Below, piece after piece: positions 28,550-37,732 of a stretch of 64,000 bases of DNA. Source of the DNA: DASQPA01 sp963756455. Lineage in GTDB: Bacteria; Acidobacteriota; Thermoanaerobaculia; Multivoradales; UBA5704. The notes under the pieces are model-generated. The model made no database searches, was not told the DNA's origin, and was given only the letters and a program-made list of their open reading frames with translations. Position 1 is the stretch's first letter. Each line of letters begins with the position of its first letter. The stretch spans positions 558,001-622,000 of the forward strand of contig CAVWNC010000004.1 in the NCBI GenBank assembly GCA_963756455.1, in the 5' to 3' direction. The position numbers and the translations under genes were made by a program.

Positions 28550-30517
28550 CTAAAAACTCGCCACGTAAAGCCGCTGGTCTACCGCGGCATAGATCCGGTG
28601 GGGCACGCTGGGGTCGGCATAGAGCCGCTCGCCGAAAAGACTCAGATTTTCGAGGCTGCCGATCGCGGGAGGAGTGAAGAGAGCCGGCACCCAGGTGACA
28701 CCGCCGTCCGGACTGCGGAGGACCCCCTGAAAGATCGAGGTCCCATAGAGCGTCGAGGGCGCCCCCGGGTCGACCAGGAGGTCTAAGGCGTAGGGATCCG
28801 GGTAGGTGCCCACCCGCACCCAGGTGGCGCCGCCGTCGGTGGTTTTGAGGAGGTCGCCGTCCTGCACGGCATAGAGGGTTGCCGGGTGCGCCGGGTCGAG
28901 GGCGAAGGAGGAGGTCCCGTGATCGAGGATCGTGCGCCAGGTGATGCCGCCGTCCTCGCTCTTGACGAGGGCCTGGTTGAGCTCCAGGGCGTAGAGAACC
29001 TCGTGGTTCGTCGGGTCCGGCTGGAGCTTGCGGACGAGCGAGTCGAGGACGCGCGTCCCGGTGACGCCGAAATTGGTGCTGCGCACCAGGCCGTCGCGGT
29101 CGACCTCCAACAGGTTCCCGGAGTCGATGGGGTCGAGCTCCACCAACGTGGGAATGGGGCGACTAACCGGGGTCCAGGTGAGGCCGCGGTCCGAGCTCCC
29201 GAAGAGTCCGCGAGCCAAGGTCTCGAGGAGGAGGTGGTCGTCGTTTCCGGGGTCCACCGCGAGGTCGGTGAAGTCGACCGAGAAAATGGGATCGTCGATC
29301 GCAAGGCTCGCCCAGCTCACTCCGGAGTCGACGCTCCGGAACACCCTGAAGCCGAGGATCACGTAGACGATCGATGGATCGGCGGCATCGAAACGGATGT
29401 GGCCGGCGTTGGCGGTATTACCGGTGATCTGGAAGGCGCTGTGGAGGATTAGAGACCAGCGCTCGAAGCGCGGCGCACCGGCATAGGCATCGAAATCGGT
29501 GAAGGCGTAGAGCGTGCCCCCCCGGGCCCTGCTTTGAGCCGCGCCGAGCGCCAGCGCACGGATGTTGTCGACCGTGGGAAGGGGAGCGCCGAGCGACCGC
29601 CAGGTCAAACCGGCATCGGTGCTCACCCGGAGGCTGTAACCGACGAAAGCGTAGACGGTTCCCGGCGAGGCCGGATCGGCCTCCAGGCGTAAGAGGCCGA
29701 TCCCCGCTCCGCGGACTTCCTGCCATCTCGTCCCCCCGCTGGTGCTGCTAAAGAGACGGCCCTCTCTGTTGGTCGCGAGATAGACCGGCGGCGAGGTGGG
29801 TACGATGGCGAAACGGAAGACCCCCTGGGCGAAGGCGGCCGGGAGAGCGAGGCGGCTCCAGAGGGAGCCGGCGTCCGTGCTGCGCAGGAGCCCTGCCGTG
29901 GGATCGTCGCCCGAGGTCGCGGCGTAGGCCGTCGTCTTCGGGTGCTGCGGATCGATCGCCAAGGCGGTGAAGGCGACTCCGGACGCCTCCGTCCGCACCT
30001 CCGGCCAGGTCACCCCGAGGTCGTGGCTGACTCTGAGCTTGCGGCCGGCGGCCAGGTAGAAGACGGGGTTCTGACCGTGTTGCCCGGGGGCGGTCGCGAG
30101 CTGGATCTCCGCTGCGCCGGCATCGGACCCGAACGTCTGGCCGGTGGCGACCGCCGTCCAGCTCTGCCCGAGATCCGCGCTCCGGTAGAAGGCCGTGAGG
30201 CTCGCCCCGTAGAGTGCACCGGGATGGAACGGATCGGCGAGGAGGCTCTGGAGCGGGTCCCCGCCGAGGCCGAGACCGGACCACGCCCAGGTGTGCCCCC
30301 CGTCGGCGCTCCTGAAGAGGCCGCCCAACTCGGTCGACAGCAGGAGGCCCCCGGGCTTACCGGGCAGAGCCAGGGCGGTGAGGAGGAAGCCGTTCGGCGG
30401 CCCGAAGGCGGTGAAGCGGTCGATCCCCGCTGCGGCGGGATGGGCCGCGAGCGCGGCGAGCGCGGCGGCGCACAAGAGAACGGGTAACCGGGAAGCGAGG
30501 GATCTCTTCCTCTTCAT
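28550..30517 (-). CDS. Secreted BNR/sortilin-type beta-propeller protein
   Basis: 655 residues from ATG 30517 (MKRKRSLASRLPVLLCAAAL); a TTG three codons earlier is less likely. The signal peptide ends near AAHPAAAG, and the mature start GIDRFTAFGPPNG is nearly the same as its paralogue downstream. At least eight Asp-box motifs occur (RSADGGHTWAWSG, SHDLGVTWPEV, STDAGLTWRSLG, SSDRGLTWTP, SEDGGITWRTI, TTDGGATWVRV, SPDGGVTWVPA). The protein ends IYAAVDQRLYVASF. Only 10 bases separate it from the paralogue, so the two form a tandem operon. Ligand and role are unknown. Confidence 0.88.
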   Translation of the reverse strand: MKRKRSLASRLPVLLCAAALAALAAHPAAAGIDRFTAFGPPNGFLLTALALPGKPGGLLLSTELGGLFRSADGGHTWAWSGLGLGGDPLQSLLADPFHPGALYGASLTAFYRSADLGQSWTAVATGQTFGSDAGAAEIQLATAPGQHGQNPVFYLAAGRKLRVSHDLGVTWPEVRTEASGVAFTALAIDPQHPKTTAYAATSGDDPTAGLLRSTDAGSLWSRLALPAAFAQGVFRFAIVPTSPPVYLATNREGRLFSSTSGGTRWQEVRGAGIGLLRLEADPASPGTVYAFVGYSLRVSTDAGLTWRSLGAPLPTVDNIRALALGAAQSRARGGTLYAFTDFDAYAGAPRFERWSLILHSAFQITGNTANAGHIRFDAADPSIVYVILGFRVFRSVDSGVSWASLAIDDPIFSVDFTDLAVDPGNDDHLLLETLARGLFGSSDRGLTWTPVSRPIPTLVELDPIDSGNLLEVDRDGLVRSTNFGVTGTRVLDSLVRKLQPDPTNHEVLYALELNQALVKSEDGGITWRTILDHGTSSFALDPAHPATLYAVQDGDLLKTTDGGATWVRVGTYPDPYALDLLVDPGAPSTLYGTSIFQGVLRSPDGGVTWVPALFTPPAIGSLENLSLFGERLYADPSVPHRIYAAVDQRLYVASF

Positions 30518-30650
30518 TTCTTTCAAGGCTCCGTATCCGGTTCTGCAGCGCTCCCGGCTGCTATGGAGCGTTTGCTGGATCGATGGGTATACGGAGGGGA
30601 GAAGAGAAGAGTCCAGAGAGTTGTCCCGACTTCTCCGCTATGCTGGCTCG

Positions 30651-31766
30651 ATGAGCGAACAGCCGCCCCTGTCGACGCTCCTCTCCCAGGCGCTGGTCGC
30701 CTTTACGATCGAGCTCGACAACGAGTTCGAGCGCCAGATGCCGCATCGGACGACGGGCACGAAATCGGCGGCCGCCTCGCGCCAGGGTCCCTGGTTGGTG
30801 TCGTTCGTCATGTGGGCGAACCTCCTGCGGCTCGTTCGCGAGGAGGGGGTGACGGTCGGTGAGCTCGAGCGCTCCGCTCGGATCGCGAAACCGTCGTTGA
30901 CGGGAATGGAGCGCTGGGGGTACATCGTCGTCGAGGCCGAGCCGGCGGACCCGGCGGACGCCCGCCCCCGGCCGCCGCGTTCCGACTGGCGGGTGCTTCT
31001 CACTCCCAAGGGTCTCCGGGCGCAGAAGGTGTGGCGACCTCTCCCCGACGTCATCGAGGAACGCTGGCAGGCGCGCCTGGGCGACGCCTCAATCTCGCGG
31101 CTGCGGGAAGCGCTCTCGGCGATGGTCCGGCAGCTCGACGCCCGGTTGCCCGAATATCTTCCGATCCTGGGGTATGGGTTCGTCACCGAGGCTTTGCCGC
31201 CGGAGAGCCGGGGGGCGGCCGACTTGCCCCGCTTGCCCCTCTCGGCGCTCCTCTCCCAGGTGCTGCTCGCCTGGACGATCGAATTCGAGTCCGCGTCGGA
31301 GCTGTCGCTCGCGCTGTGTGCCGACGTCTTACGGCCCTTAAGCGAGGAGGGCGTGCGCGTCCGCGACCTCCCGCGCCTCAGCGGTGTCTCGAAAGAGGCG
31401 ATCCAGATGGGACTGGGCTTTCTCGAGAAGGGCCGCTACGTCGACGTCGTGCCGGATGAGACCGCCAGCCGGGCGCGGCTCGCGCGGCTCACCGCGAAGG
31501 GTTTGAAGGCTCGGGAGGCCTACCGGCAGCGGCTCGGCGTCCTCGAAGAGCGCTGGCGGGCGCGCTTCGGCGAGGACTCCATCCGCAACCTCAGAGAGGC
31601 GCTCGCACGGTGCGTCGGCGATCCGACCGCCCCCCTCGCGGACTCGCCTCTCTCCCTCGGCCTGAAACCCTACCCCGACGGCTGGCGGGCGGCGGTCCGG
31701 CCGCCCGACACGCTGCCGCACCATCCCATGGTGCTCCACCGCGGCGGATTTCCGGACGGCGCCTGA
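30651..31766 (+). CDS. Duplicated winged-helix (MarR-like) protein
   Basis: 371 residues from ATG 30651. Two similar halves: residues 5-170 start LSTLLSQALVAFTIELDNEF, and residues 190-340 start LSALLSQVLLAWTIEFESAS. Each has a winged-helix core (LVREEGVTVGELERSARIAK; LSEEGVRVRDLPRLSGVSKE) followed by a wing and a helix ending VLEERWRARFGEDSIRNLRE or similar. A gene duplication and fusion giving a single-chain pseudo-dimer is likely. A DNA-binding regulator is inferred; the target is unknown. Divergent from the propeller genes. Confidence 0.75.
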   Translation: MSEQPPLSTLLSQALVAFTIELDNEFERQMPHRTTGTKSAAASRQGPWLVSFVMWANLLRLVREEGVTVGELERSARIAKPSLTGMERWGYIVVEAEPADPADARPRPPRSDWRVLLTPKGLRAQKVWRPLPDVIEERWQARLGDASISRLREALSAMVRQLDARLPEYLPILGYGFVTEALPPESRGAADLPRLPLSALLSQVLLAWTIEFESASELSLALCADVLRPLSEEGVRVRDLPRLSGVSKEAIQMGLGFLEKGRYVDVVPDETASRARLARLTAKGLKAREAYRQRLGVLEERWRARFGEDSIRNLREALARCVGDPTAPLADSPLSLGLKPYPDGWRAAVRPPDTLPHHPMVLHRGGFPDGA

Positions 31767-31795
31767 CGACGGGGCGCCGTTTCATCCTCCTGTTT

Positions 31796-31835
31796 TCCAG
31801 GGATCTTCCGGCCAGGCATGCTTGGGGTAGCGTCC
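31796..31835. repeat. 40-bp direct repeat, copy of hrpB 3' end
   Basis: Identical over 40 bases to 32357-32396 inside hrpB. On the minus strand it encodes GRYPKHAWPEDPW and then runs in frame to KTGG and a stop, giving an alternative HrpB tail. It may be an attachment-site-like duplication. Confidence 0.8.
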
Positions 31836-31871
31836 TCTTGGCGAGGGCGGCTCAAGGAGGAGGAGGGAGGC

Positions 31872-31988
31872 TTACTTCGAAGTCCGATGACTCCCGATCC
31901 GTTCTCTCAGATGCGGCAAGATCCAGACTTCGGCACCAAAGGCCGCCAGAACGAGAAGGACGGGAAGAACCAGGAAGAAGAGAGTCAT
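31872..31988 (-). CDS. Tiny membrane protein (38 aa), coupled to upstream gene
   Basis: The sequence is MTLFFLVLPVLLVLAAFGAE then VWILPHLRERIGSHRTSK. One TM helix covers most of the N-terminal half, followed by a basic tail. Its ATG overlaps the stop of the preceding small gene (ATGA), which supports genuine coupled translation. No family is recognised. It lies between the two 40-bp hrpB repeats. Confidence 0.6.
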   Translation of the reverse strand: MTLFFLVLPVLLVLAAFGAEVWILPHLRERIGSHRTSK

Positions 31989-32188
31989 TCTCGCACCTCG
32001 GGTGCCGAGTAAATTCCAACTAGAAGAGCTGTGAATCCGGCTAAAATCCAAGCCAAAAGCTCAAAGGTTGATATTTTGACGTTATTGAACGTCTTGTCAA
32101 GCGTAGCGAAGACCATTACCAGGACACCGATCTCGCGAAGCGCCTCACAAAAGAACTTATAGACTTGTCGTCGCGGTGAATTGTACAA
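31985..32188 (-). CDS. Small two-helix membrane protein (67 aa)
   Basis: The likely start is TTG 32188 with GGAG seven bases upstream; the frame is open to 32218. The body is SPRRQVYKFFCEALREIGVL, then two TM helices (VLVMVFATLDKTF and LLAWILAGFTALLVGIYS). Similar small REIGVLVxVF-type ORFs are scattered among genomic islands. The function is unknown. The DNA is visibly AT-richer than the flanks. It is translationally coupled to the 38-residue protein downstream. Confidence 0.6.
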   Translation of the reverse strand: MYNSPRRQVYKFFCEALREIGVLVMVFATLDKTFNNVKISTFELLAWILAGFTALLVGIYSAPEVRE

Positions 32189-32318
32189 CCCCTCGCTCCG
32201 TATCTCAATTCGTTGCAAGCAAAAGACATGATGCTACGGAGCGTAGCTAACCGCTCGGCGGTTGTCAATCGACTCTCGGCGCCTCTGTGGCGCCTCTAGG
32301 CGCTCCTTCCCCCCTTCG

Positions 32319-34934
32319 TTACCGTGGCCGTTCGGGCCGGCTCTGTGGCTGGACGCTCCAGGGATCTTCCGGCCAGGCATGCTTGGGGTAGCGTCCCTGG
32401 AGCTCCTTGCGGACCTCCCTGTAGGTGGTCGCCCAGAAGCTTTTCAAATCCTGGGTGACCTGCTGGGGCCGGCCGTTGGGAGCGAGGAGGTGGAGGAGGA
32501 CGGGCACCCTGCCTGCCGCGATCCGCGGCGTCTCGGCGAGGCCGAAGAGCTGCTGGATGCGGGCTGCCAACACCGGCGGCCGGCCCTCCTCGTAGGTCAG
32601 CGGCACGCTCCGGCCGCCGGGGATGGCGAGGCGCTCGGGGGCCTCCCGGCGGAGGGCTTCCCGCTGCTCCCAGGTGAAGGCGCCTTCGAGGGTGGTCAAA
32701 AGCGGCGCGCGCTTCAAGTCGGCGAAGGAGCGTCGGCCGGCGGCGAGGACGGGGAGGAGCTCGCGGAGCTCGGCTTCGCCGAAGGCCGGGAGCCCGAGCT
32801 CCGGCATCCAGGCGGCGAGGCAGCGGACGCGGACGAGGAAGGAGGAGACGTGCGGATCGTCCAGGGGGAGGGCACGATCGAGCTGCCCGGCCGCCGCCTC
32901 GGCGAGAAGCTTTTCCACCTCGCCTCTCTGGTCGCCGGGGACTGTCGCCTCCGCCTCGGCGAGGACCAAATCCTCGTAGCGGGTCCGCTTCCAGGCGATC
33001 ACCCGCTCGGCAGCGGGATCGAACTGGAGCTCGACCGCCGTCGTCAGGCGCTCCGCGGGGAGCCAGGCGAGCTCGACCGCCGAGGCGAGGCGGACGAGCG
33101 ACTCGCTGCCGCGGTCGTCCAGGTCGACGGCGACGAAGAGCTCGGCATCGAGGACCGCGCTCTCCTCGGCCAGCCGCACCCCGCGGCCGCCGACCAGGAG
33201 GGCACGCGGGCTCCGCGGCTCGCGGCGGCGGGCGAGGCGGTCGGGGTAGGCGGCGAGGAGCGCGCGGAGGAGAGCCTCTTCCCGCGGGAGCCTCGGAGAG
33301 CCGGGGGGAGGCGCCGGGAGCTCCCGCCGGGCGATCTCGACCAGCTGGTCGCGGGCCTGGAGGACGAAACGGGCGGCGTTCCGGTGAACCTGCCGGCCGC
33401 CCGGGAGATCGGGCTCCCGCCGCCGGTTCTCGAAAGCCTCCAGGGCCTCCAGGCGATCGAGGAGGTCGGAGCGCGAGGTGTGAACCGCGCGTTGGCGCGC
33501 TTCCCGATCGCCGCGTTGGCGCGCTTCCCGATCGCCGCCGGAGAACGGATCGCGCTCGGCGAGAAGGGCGGCGAGGAGGGCGGCCTCGCGCGTCCAGCCG
33601 CGGGCGTGGCCCGCGATCAGCAGCCGGGCGAGCCGCGGGTGCACGGGGAGGCGGGCCATCGTCTGGCCGAGGGCGGTCACGCCGTTCGTGTCGACGGCTC
33701 CGAGGCGGGCGAGGAGGAGCCGGGCGGCGGCGAGGGCGGCGGGATCTGGGGCTTCGAACCAGCCGAAGCGTTCGAGGTCCGCCTCTCCCCAGGCGAGGAG
33801 CTGGAGGGCGGGGGAGGCGAGGTCGACCCGGGCGATCTCGGGCGTTTCCCGTGCCGGCAGCGTGGCCTCCTCCCAGGCGCCCCAGAGCCGCAGGCAGATC
33901 CCCGGCCCCTGCCGCCCCGCCCGGCCGGCGCGCTGATCCGCCGAGGCGCGGCTGATGCGGCCGAGCTCCAGCCGATCGAGCCCGGTCGACGGGTCATAGC
34001 GCAGGCGCCTTACGAGCCCGGAGTCGACCACCGCTCCCACCCCGGGAAGGGTGATCGAGGTCTCGGCCACGTTGGTCGCCAGCACCACCCGCCGTCGCTC
34101 GCCCCGCTCATCGCGGCGGAGAAGCTCGTCCTGGCGCTCGGGCGGGAGATCGCCGTAGAGCGGCAGGACGGCGATGTCCTGGGCGGCGGCGAGCGGGGCG
34201 AGGGCCTCGCCGGCACGCTGGATCTCGCCCACTCCGGGGAGGAAGACGAGGACGTCGCCGGCGCTCTCGGCGGTCGCCTCGAGCATGCTCTCGACCCCCG
34301 CCGCGACCGCTGCGGTCAGCGCTGACAGGGCCGATACCGGGCGCGGAGCGGTGCGTCCCGACCGTTCGAGGTGGCGGATCTCGACCGGGTACTGGCGGCC
34401 CCGGCTCTCGATCACCGGGCCGCCGAGGAAGGCGGCGAGGGGACCGGGATCGAGGGTGGCCGACATGGCGAGGAGGACGAGGTCGGGACGGACCTCGAGC
34501 TGCACCCGGCGGGCCATGGCGAGGGCGAGGTCGGCCGCCAGGCTCCGTTCGTGGATCTCGTCGAAGAGGACGGCGCCGACCCCGGTGAGGAAAGGATCGG
34601 CCTGGAGCCTCTGGACGAGGATGCCCTCGGTGACGACGAGGATGCGGGTCGCGGCGCTCGCCCGGCGCTCGAAGCGCACCTGGTAGCCGACCTCCTCGCC
34701 CAGGCGGAAGCCGCCTTCCTCGGCCATCCGCCGCGCCGCCGCCCGGGCCGCCACCCGGCGCGGTTCGAGGAGGATCAGGAGCCCGCCTCCCCCGATCCCG
34801 GCGGCGAGGAGCGCCGGAGGCACTCGGGTGGTCTTGCCGGCCCCGGTCGGCGCCACCAGCACGGCCGTGTTCCCCTCCTGGAGCGCGGCGGAGAGCCGCG
34901 GCAGGACTTCGTCGATCGGGAGGGGCTCTCTCAT
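32319..34934 (-). CDS. hrpB: ATP-dependent helicase HrpB
   Basis: 871 residues from ATG 34934 (MREPLPIDEVLPRLSAALQE). DEAH-box helicase motifs run in order: APTGAGKTTRVPPAL (I), LEPRRVAARAAARRM (Ia), GYQVRFE, FDEIHERSLAADLALA (II, DEIH), LAMSATLD (III), VLATNVAETSITLPGVGAVV (V) and QRAGRAGRQGPGICLRLW (VI), then the HrpB-specific C-terminal domain ending RYPKHAWPEDPW. Length and motifs fit HrpB, a 3'-to-5' RNA/DNA helicase-like protein of unclear cellular role. An upstream extension to 35096 lacks homology. The last codons contain one copy of the 40-bp repeat. Confidence 0.93.
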   Translation of the reverse strand: MREPLPIDEVLPRLSAALQEGNTAVLVAPTGAGKTTRVPPALLAAGIGGGGLLILLEPRRVAARAAARRMAEEGGFRLGEEVGYQVRFERRASAATRILVVTEGILVQRLQADPFLTGVGAVLFDEIHERSLAADLALAMARRVQLEVRPDLVLLAMSATLDPGPLAAFLGGPVIESRGRQYPVEIRHLERSGRTAPRPVSALSALTAAVAAGVESMLEATAESAGDVLVFLPGVGEIQRAGEALAPLAAAQDIAVLPLYGDLPPERQDELLRRDERGERRRVVLATNVAETSITLPGVGAVVDSGLVRRLRYDPSTGLDRLELGRISRASADQRAGRAGRQGPGICLRLWGAWEEATLPARETPEIARVDLASPALQLLAWGEADLERFGWFEAPDPAALAAARLLLARLGAVDTNGVTALGQTMARLPVHPRLARLLIAGHARGWTREAALLAALLAERDPFSGGDREARQRGDREARQRAVHTSRSDLLDRLEALEAFENRRREPDLPGGRQVHRNAARFVLQARDQLVEIARRELPAPPPGSPRLPREEALLRALLAAYPDRLARRREPRSPRALLVGGRGVRLAEESAVLDAELFVAVDLDDRGSESLVRLASAVELAWLPAERLTTAVELQFDPAAERVIAWKRTRYEDLVLAEAEATVPGDQRGEVEKLLAEAAAGQLDRALPLDDPHVSSFLVRVRCLAAWMPELGLPAFGEAELRELLPVLAAGRRSFADLKRAPLLTTLEGAFTWEQREALRREAPERLAIPGGRSVPLTYEEGRPPVLAARIQQLFGLAETPRIAAGRVPVLLHLLAPNGRPQQVTQDLKSFWATTYREVRKELQGRYPKHAWPEDPWSVQPQSRPERPR
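32357..32396. repeat. 40-bp direct repeat within hrpB 3' end
   Basis: The partner of 31796-31835, with starts 561 bases apart. It encodes GRYPKHAWPEDPW of HrpB. The segment between the two copies holds only the pair of tiny membrane genes. Confidence 0.8.
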
Positions 34935-35140
34935 GACACCGGAGGGTTCTCGATTTCGAGATCCGAGCGCTTCGTCTCGCGCTTCTCCATCAGCGGATGG
35001 TAAGGGCTGAAAAAGCCGTTCTCCTTTCCCCTTCCAATGGAAATCATCGCTTTTGGAAACAGATCTTAGGCATCCTGCAACTCGTTGAGCAGACAAGGCT
35101 TAGCTTGCCTGGAGAGAAAATTGTGGGTACAGTGCGGAAC

Positions 35141-35656
35141 ATGCCGCCCGAGCTGGGAGACTTCAGTATCGCCTTGAGCATTCTGCGCATTTCGCGCGGC
35201 TGGAGCCAGGACCAGGTCGCCAAGGCTTCCGGCATCACCAACAGCGCGCTCTCCGAGTATGAGCGCGGCAAGAAGGTCCCGGAGCTCAAGAGCGTGAAAA
35301 AGATCGTCAAGGCCCTGGGCTACGAGCTTTCGGCCATCGAACGGACGGAGGACTTCCTGCGCGAGCTGCGGGCCGAGAGCCACATGGAGGCGCGGCGGGA
35401 GCAGGACGGCAGCTACTCCCTGGTGCCGGTTTCGCTCCCCACCGGACTGGCAAAGCGCCCTGCCGCCGCGATCGGAGGTGGGGAAGGAGGAGGGGAGGAC
35501 TTCGACCTCGCCGCCACGTCCGGGCCGCTCCGGACCCGGGCGCGGCGGGTGGCGGCCCAGGTGGGCCAGGCCGCCACCGGCTTCAGCCTGCTGCTCTTCG
35601 ACATCCTCATCGGGAACGGTGGGCAGGGCGGCCAGCGCGGCCAGGGCCGGGAGTAG
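35141..35656 (+). CDS. XRE-family helix-turn-helix regulator
   Basis: 171 residues from ATG 35141 (MPPELGDFSIALSILRISRG). The HTH_3 core is SQDQVAKASGITNSALSEYE followed by RGKKVPELKSVKKIVKALGY. The middle contains ERTEDFLRELRAESHMEARR, and the C-terminal half is low-complexity with a short hydrophobic segment (ATGFSLLLFDILIGN) and a Gly/Gln tail. The longer frame from 34997 overlaps the hrpB start region and lacks a ribosome site. It is divergent from hrpB; the operator is not evident. Confidence 0.82.
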   Translation: MPPELGDFSIALSILRISRGWSQDQVAKASGITNSALSEYERGKKVPELKSVKKIVKALGYELSAIERTEDFLRELRAESHMEARREQDGSYSLVPVSLPTGLAKRPAAAIGGGEGGGEDFDLAATSGPLRTRARRVAAQVGQAATGFSLLLFDILIGNGGQGGQRGQGRE

Positions 35657-35662
35657 CGCGCC

Positions 35663-37624
35663 TCACTTTCCGCCGGTCGCCGGCGGAGCCGGGGCGGCCG
35701 CATGAGGGGCGAGGTTCATCCCCAGGAGATCCGGGTGCTCCGGATCGCGCTCCAGGTGAGGGTAGCGCGGGCCTCCATGGTAGTCGACGCTATAGGTCTT
35801 GTAATACTCCACGTTCTCGACCAGAAGCTCGATCGGCGCCTTGCTTCCCTTGGCCTCGCGGAGCGCCGCATCCACCCACTCTTTCTTCCAGGCGCGGCCG
35901 TTGACCGCCACGAGCTTCATGCCCGGACCGATCCCGGCCTGGAAGGCGGGCGTTCCCGGGATGACGTCGTGGATCTCGCCGTCCTCCTGGACCTCGAGGC
36001 CGAGGGAATAGGTCCAGTCGGTGTACTTGGAGCGCTCCTCGCGGTCCTTGATGGCGTCGTTGGGAACGTCCGTGTAGGTGAGCTTCCAGCCGCTGGCGCG
36101 CACCCCGCCCTGGGGGGACTGGGGAGCGGTCGATTCGAGGCGCGAGGTGAGGAAGCCCTTCCAATCGTAGGGAACGAGGGCATTCAAGGTCGCGACGACG
36201 TCGGCGAACGTGTAGGTCCGCACCTCCGGGCCGCCCATGCCGCCATGGAAGAGGTGGCAGAAGTCGTCCATCGAGGCCTGACCGTGGGTCTTCTCGCGGA
36301 GGAGGGTGTCGGCTTCGAGCCAGATGAGGACCGATTCGTCGTAGTAGTCGGCCCCCCGGCGCCAGGAGCCCCAGCCGCTGGGCAGCCCGCCCAGGGTCTG
36401 GGCGGCGACCGCGGTGTCCGCCAGAGGGCGCCAGGTGCGGCCGGGCTGGTAGTCGAGACTGGCGGCGATCTGGGCGATACGATCGCGGGTGTACTCCGGG
36501 GTCCACAGGCCGCTGCGCGCCGGCAGCACGGTGGACGCGTACTGGGTCAGACCCTCGTAGACCCACAGGAGGTCGCCCTGCATCGGAGTATGGAGGTCGG
36601 GGCTGATGAGCCCTGCCGGACGGCGGAACTTGCCGTTCCAGGAGTGGGCGTACTCGTGCGAGAGGAGCCCCGCCAGGTTGCGGCGCAGGCTCTCCTTCAA
36701 GAGCGCCTGCTCGTCCGTCCGGTCGTCGCTCGACTCGTGGTGCTCCAGGCCGAAGTGGGCCGTGTGATCGGAGAGGGTGAGGAGCCAGTGGTAGCCGCGG
36801 TAGTGGTGGCCGCCGAAGAAAGCCTCGGTCTCGCGGACCAGGTTCTGGTAGAGGGCCGGGAAGCCGGCGGGCATGTCGAGGGCGCCCTCGGTGTCGGCCG
36901 CCATGTCGATCTCGTGCGGCAGGGCCGCGGTCCCCAGGTCGACCGTCCGCGTGTGGGCGCCGAGGAGGACCGGCGAGTCGATGAGCGAGGTGAGCGGGAC
37001 CGGCTTAAACTCGGTCGCCGCCGTCCCCTCGCCGTGCCGGGCGACGGGGAGCGCGGTCGCCAGCTTCCAGCCCGCCGGCAGGCGCACGCTCGCGGTCACC
37101 GCCACGTCGTCGGTCGCGATCCCCTGCGGGTAGAGGACGACGGTGTTCCAGGAGAGGATCGCGAGCTCCGCCGTGGTGCTGCGCCCCGAGCTGTAGATCC
37201 CCTCGCCCCCGGAGGAGAGGAAGTCGAAATCGATCGCCAGCGACTTCGCCCCGGCGGGGAGGGTGAGGTGGAAGGCATACATATCGACCGGGTCCCGGTG
37301 CCAGGCGAGCGGCGCGCCGTCCACCCGCAGCTTCAGGCCGGCGATCTCGGCGATCGGTCCGTTCGGCCCGTGCTCGCCGGGGAGCCACTTCGGGTAGTAG
37401 AGGGTGAGGGCGCCCGGGGCGACCGCCATCTCGATGTGGGTGTGGAAGACCTGGCGCATCACCTCGGTGGCGTCGACGGCGACCGAGAGAGAGGCCTTGG
37501 GCGTCCCCTGGAGGCGGGGAGCCTCCGCCGGCCGGCTGGCGGCGAAGAGGCCTGAAGGAGCGGCGAGGATTCCGGCAAGGGCCAGGGCGTGCGACAGCTT
37601 GCCGACGACAGCAGGCTTGATCAC
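35663..37624 (-). CDS. M61 glycyl aminopeptidase-like metallopeptidase with PDZ domain
   Basis: 653 residues from GTG 37624, preceded by GGGAG at six bases. Signal peptide VGKLSHALALAGILAAPSGLFA. The N-terminal M61 beta domain (PKASLSVAVDATEVMRQVFH, YYPKWLPGEHGPNGPI) leads to the zinc site LLSHEYAHSWNGKFRRP (HExxH) with the downstream Glu in WVYEGLTQY. A PDZ domain ends it (IPGTPAFQAGIGPGMKLVAV). M61 peptidases remove N-terminal residues, often Gly; this one is probably periplasmic or secreted. It is divergent from the stress-protein gene. Confidence 0.9.
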   Translation of the reverse strand: MIKPAVVGKLSHALALAGILAAPSGLFAASRPAEAPRLQGTPKASLSVAVDATEVMRQVFHTHIEMAVAPGALTLYYPKWLPGEHGPNGPIAEIAGLKLRVDGAPLAWHRDPVDMYAFHLTLPAGAKSLAIDFDFLSSGGEGIYSSGRSTTAELAILSWNTVVLYPQGIATDDVAVTASVRLPAGWKLATALPVARHGEGTAATEFKPVPLTSLIDSPVLLGAHTRTVDLGTAALPHEIDMAADTEGALDMPAGFPALYQNLVRETEAFFGGHHYRGYHWLLTLSDHTAHFGLEHHESSDDRTDEQALLKESLRRNLAGLLSHEYAHSWNGKFRRPAGLISPDLHTPMQGDLLWVYEGLTQYASTVLPARSGLWTPEYTRDRIAQIAASLDYQPGRTWRPLADTAVAAQTLGGLPSGWGSWRRGADYYDESVLIWLEADTLLREKTHGQASMDDFCHLFHGGMGGPEVRTYTFADVVATLNALVPYDWKGFLTSRLESTAPQSPQGGVRASGWKLTYTDVPNDAIKDREERSKYTDWTYSLGLEVQEDGEIHDVIPGTPAFQAGIGPGMKLVAVNGRAWKKEWVDAALREAKGSKAPIELLVENVEYYKTYSVDYHGGPRYPHLERDPEHPDLLGMNLAPHAAAPAPPATGGK

Positions 37625-37732
37625 GGCGGTCTCCCAGGACTTGAGCCGGCGGGGATCGTCGGCTTGGGGGTTGCTCGCCCCCCATCCTACCCCAGGAGCC
37701 GCCGGGGAGCTCGCTCGGCGCGCGATGGCCTT

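Noticed and set aside
26995..28677. Plus-strand frame of 560 codons
   Set aside because: Antisense to the propeller gene, with Asp-box repeats on the other strand.
32262..34325. Plus-strand frame of 687 codons
   Set aside because: Antisense shadow of hrpB, whose helicase motifs are complete.
35702..37555. Plus-strand frame of 617 codons
   Set aside because: Antisense to the M61 peptidase with a HExxH site.
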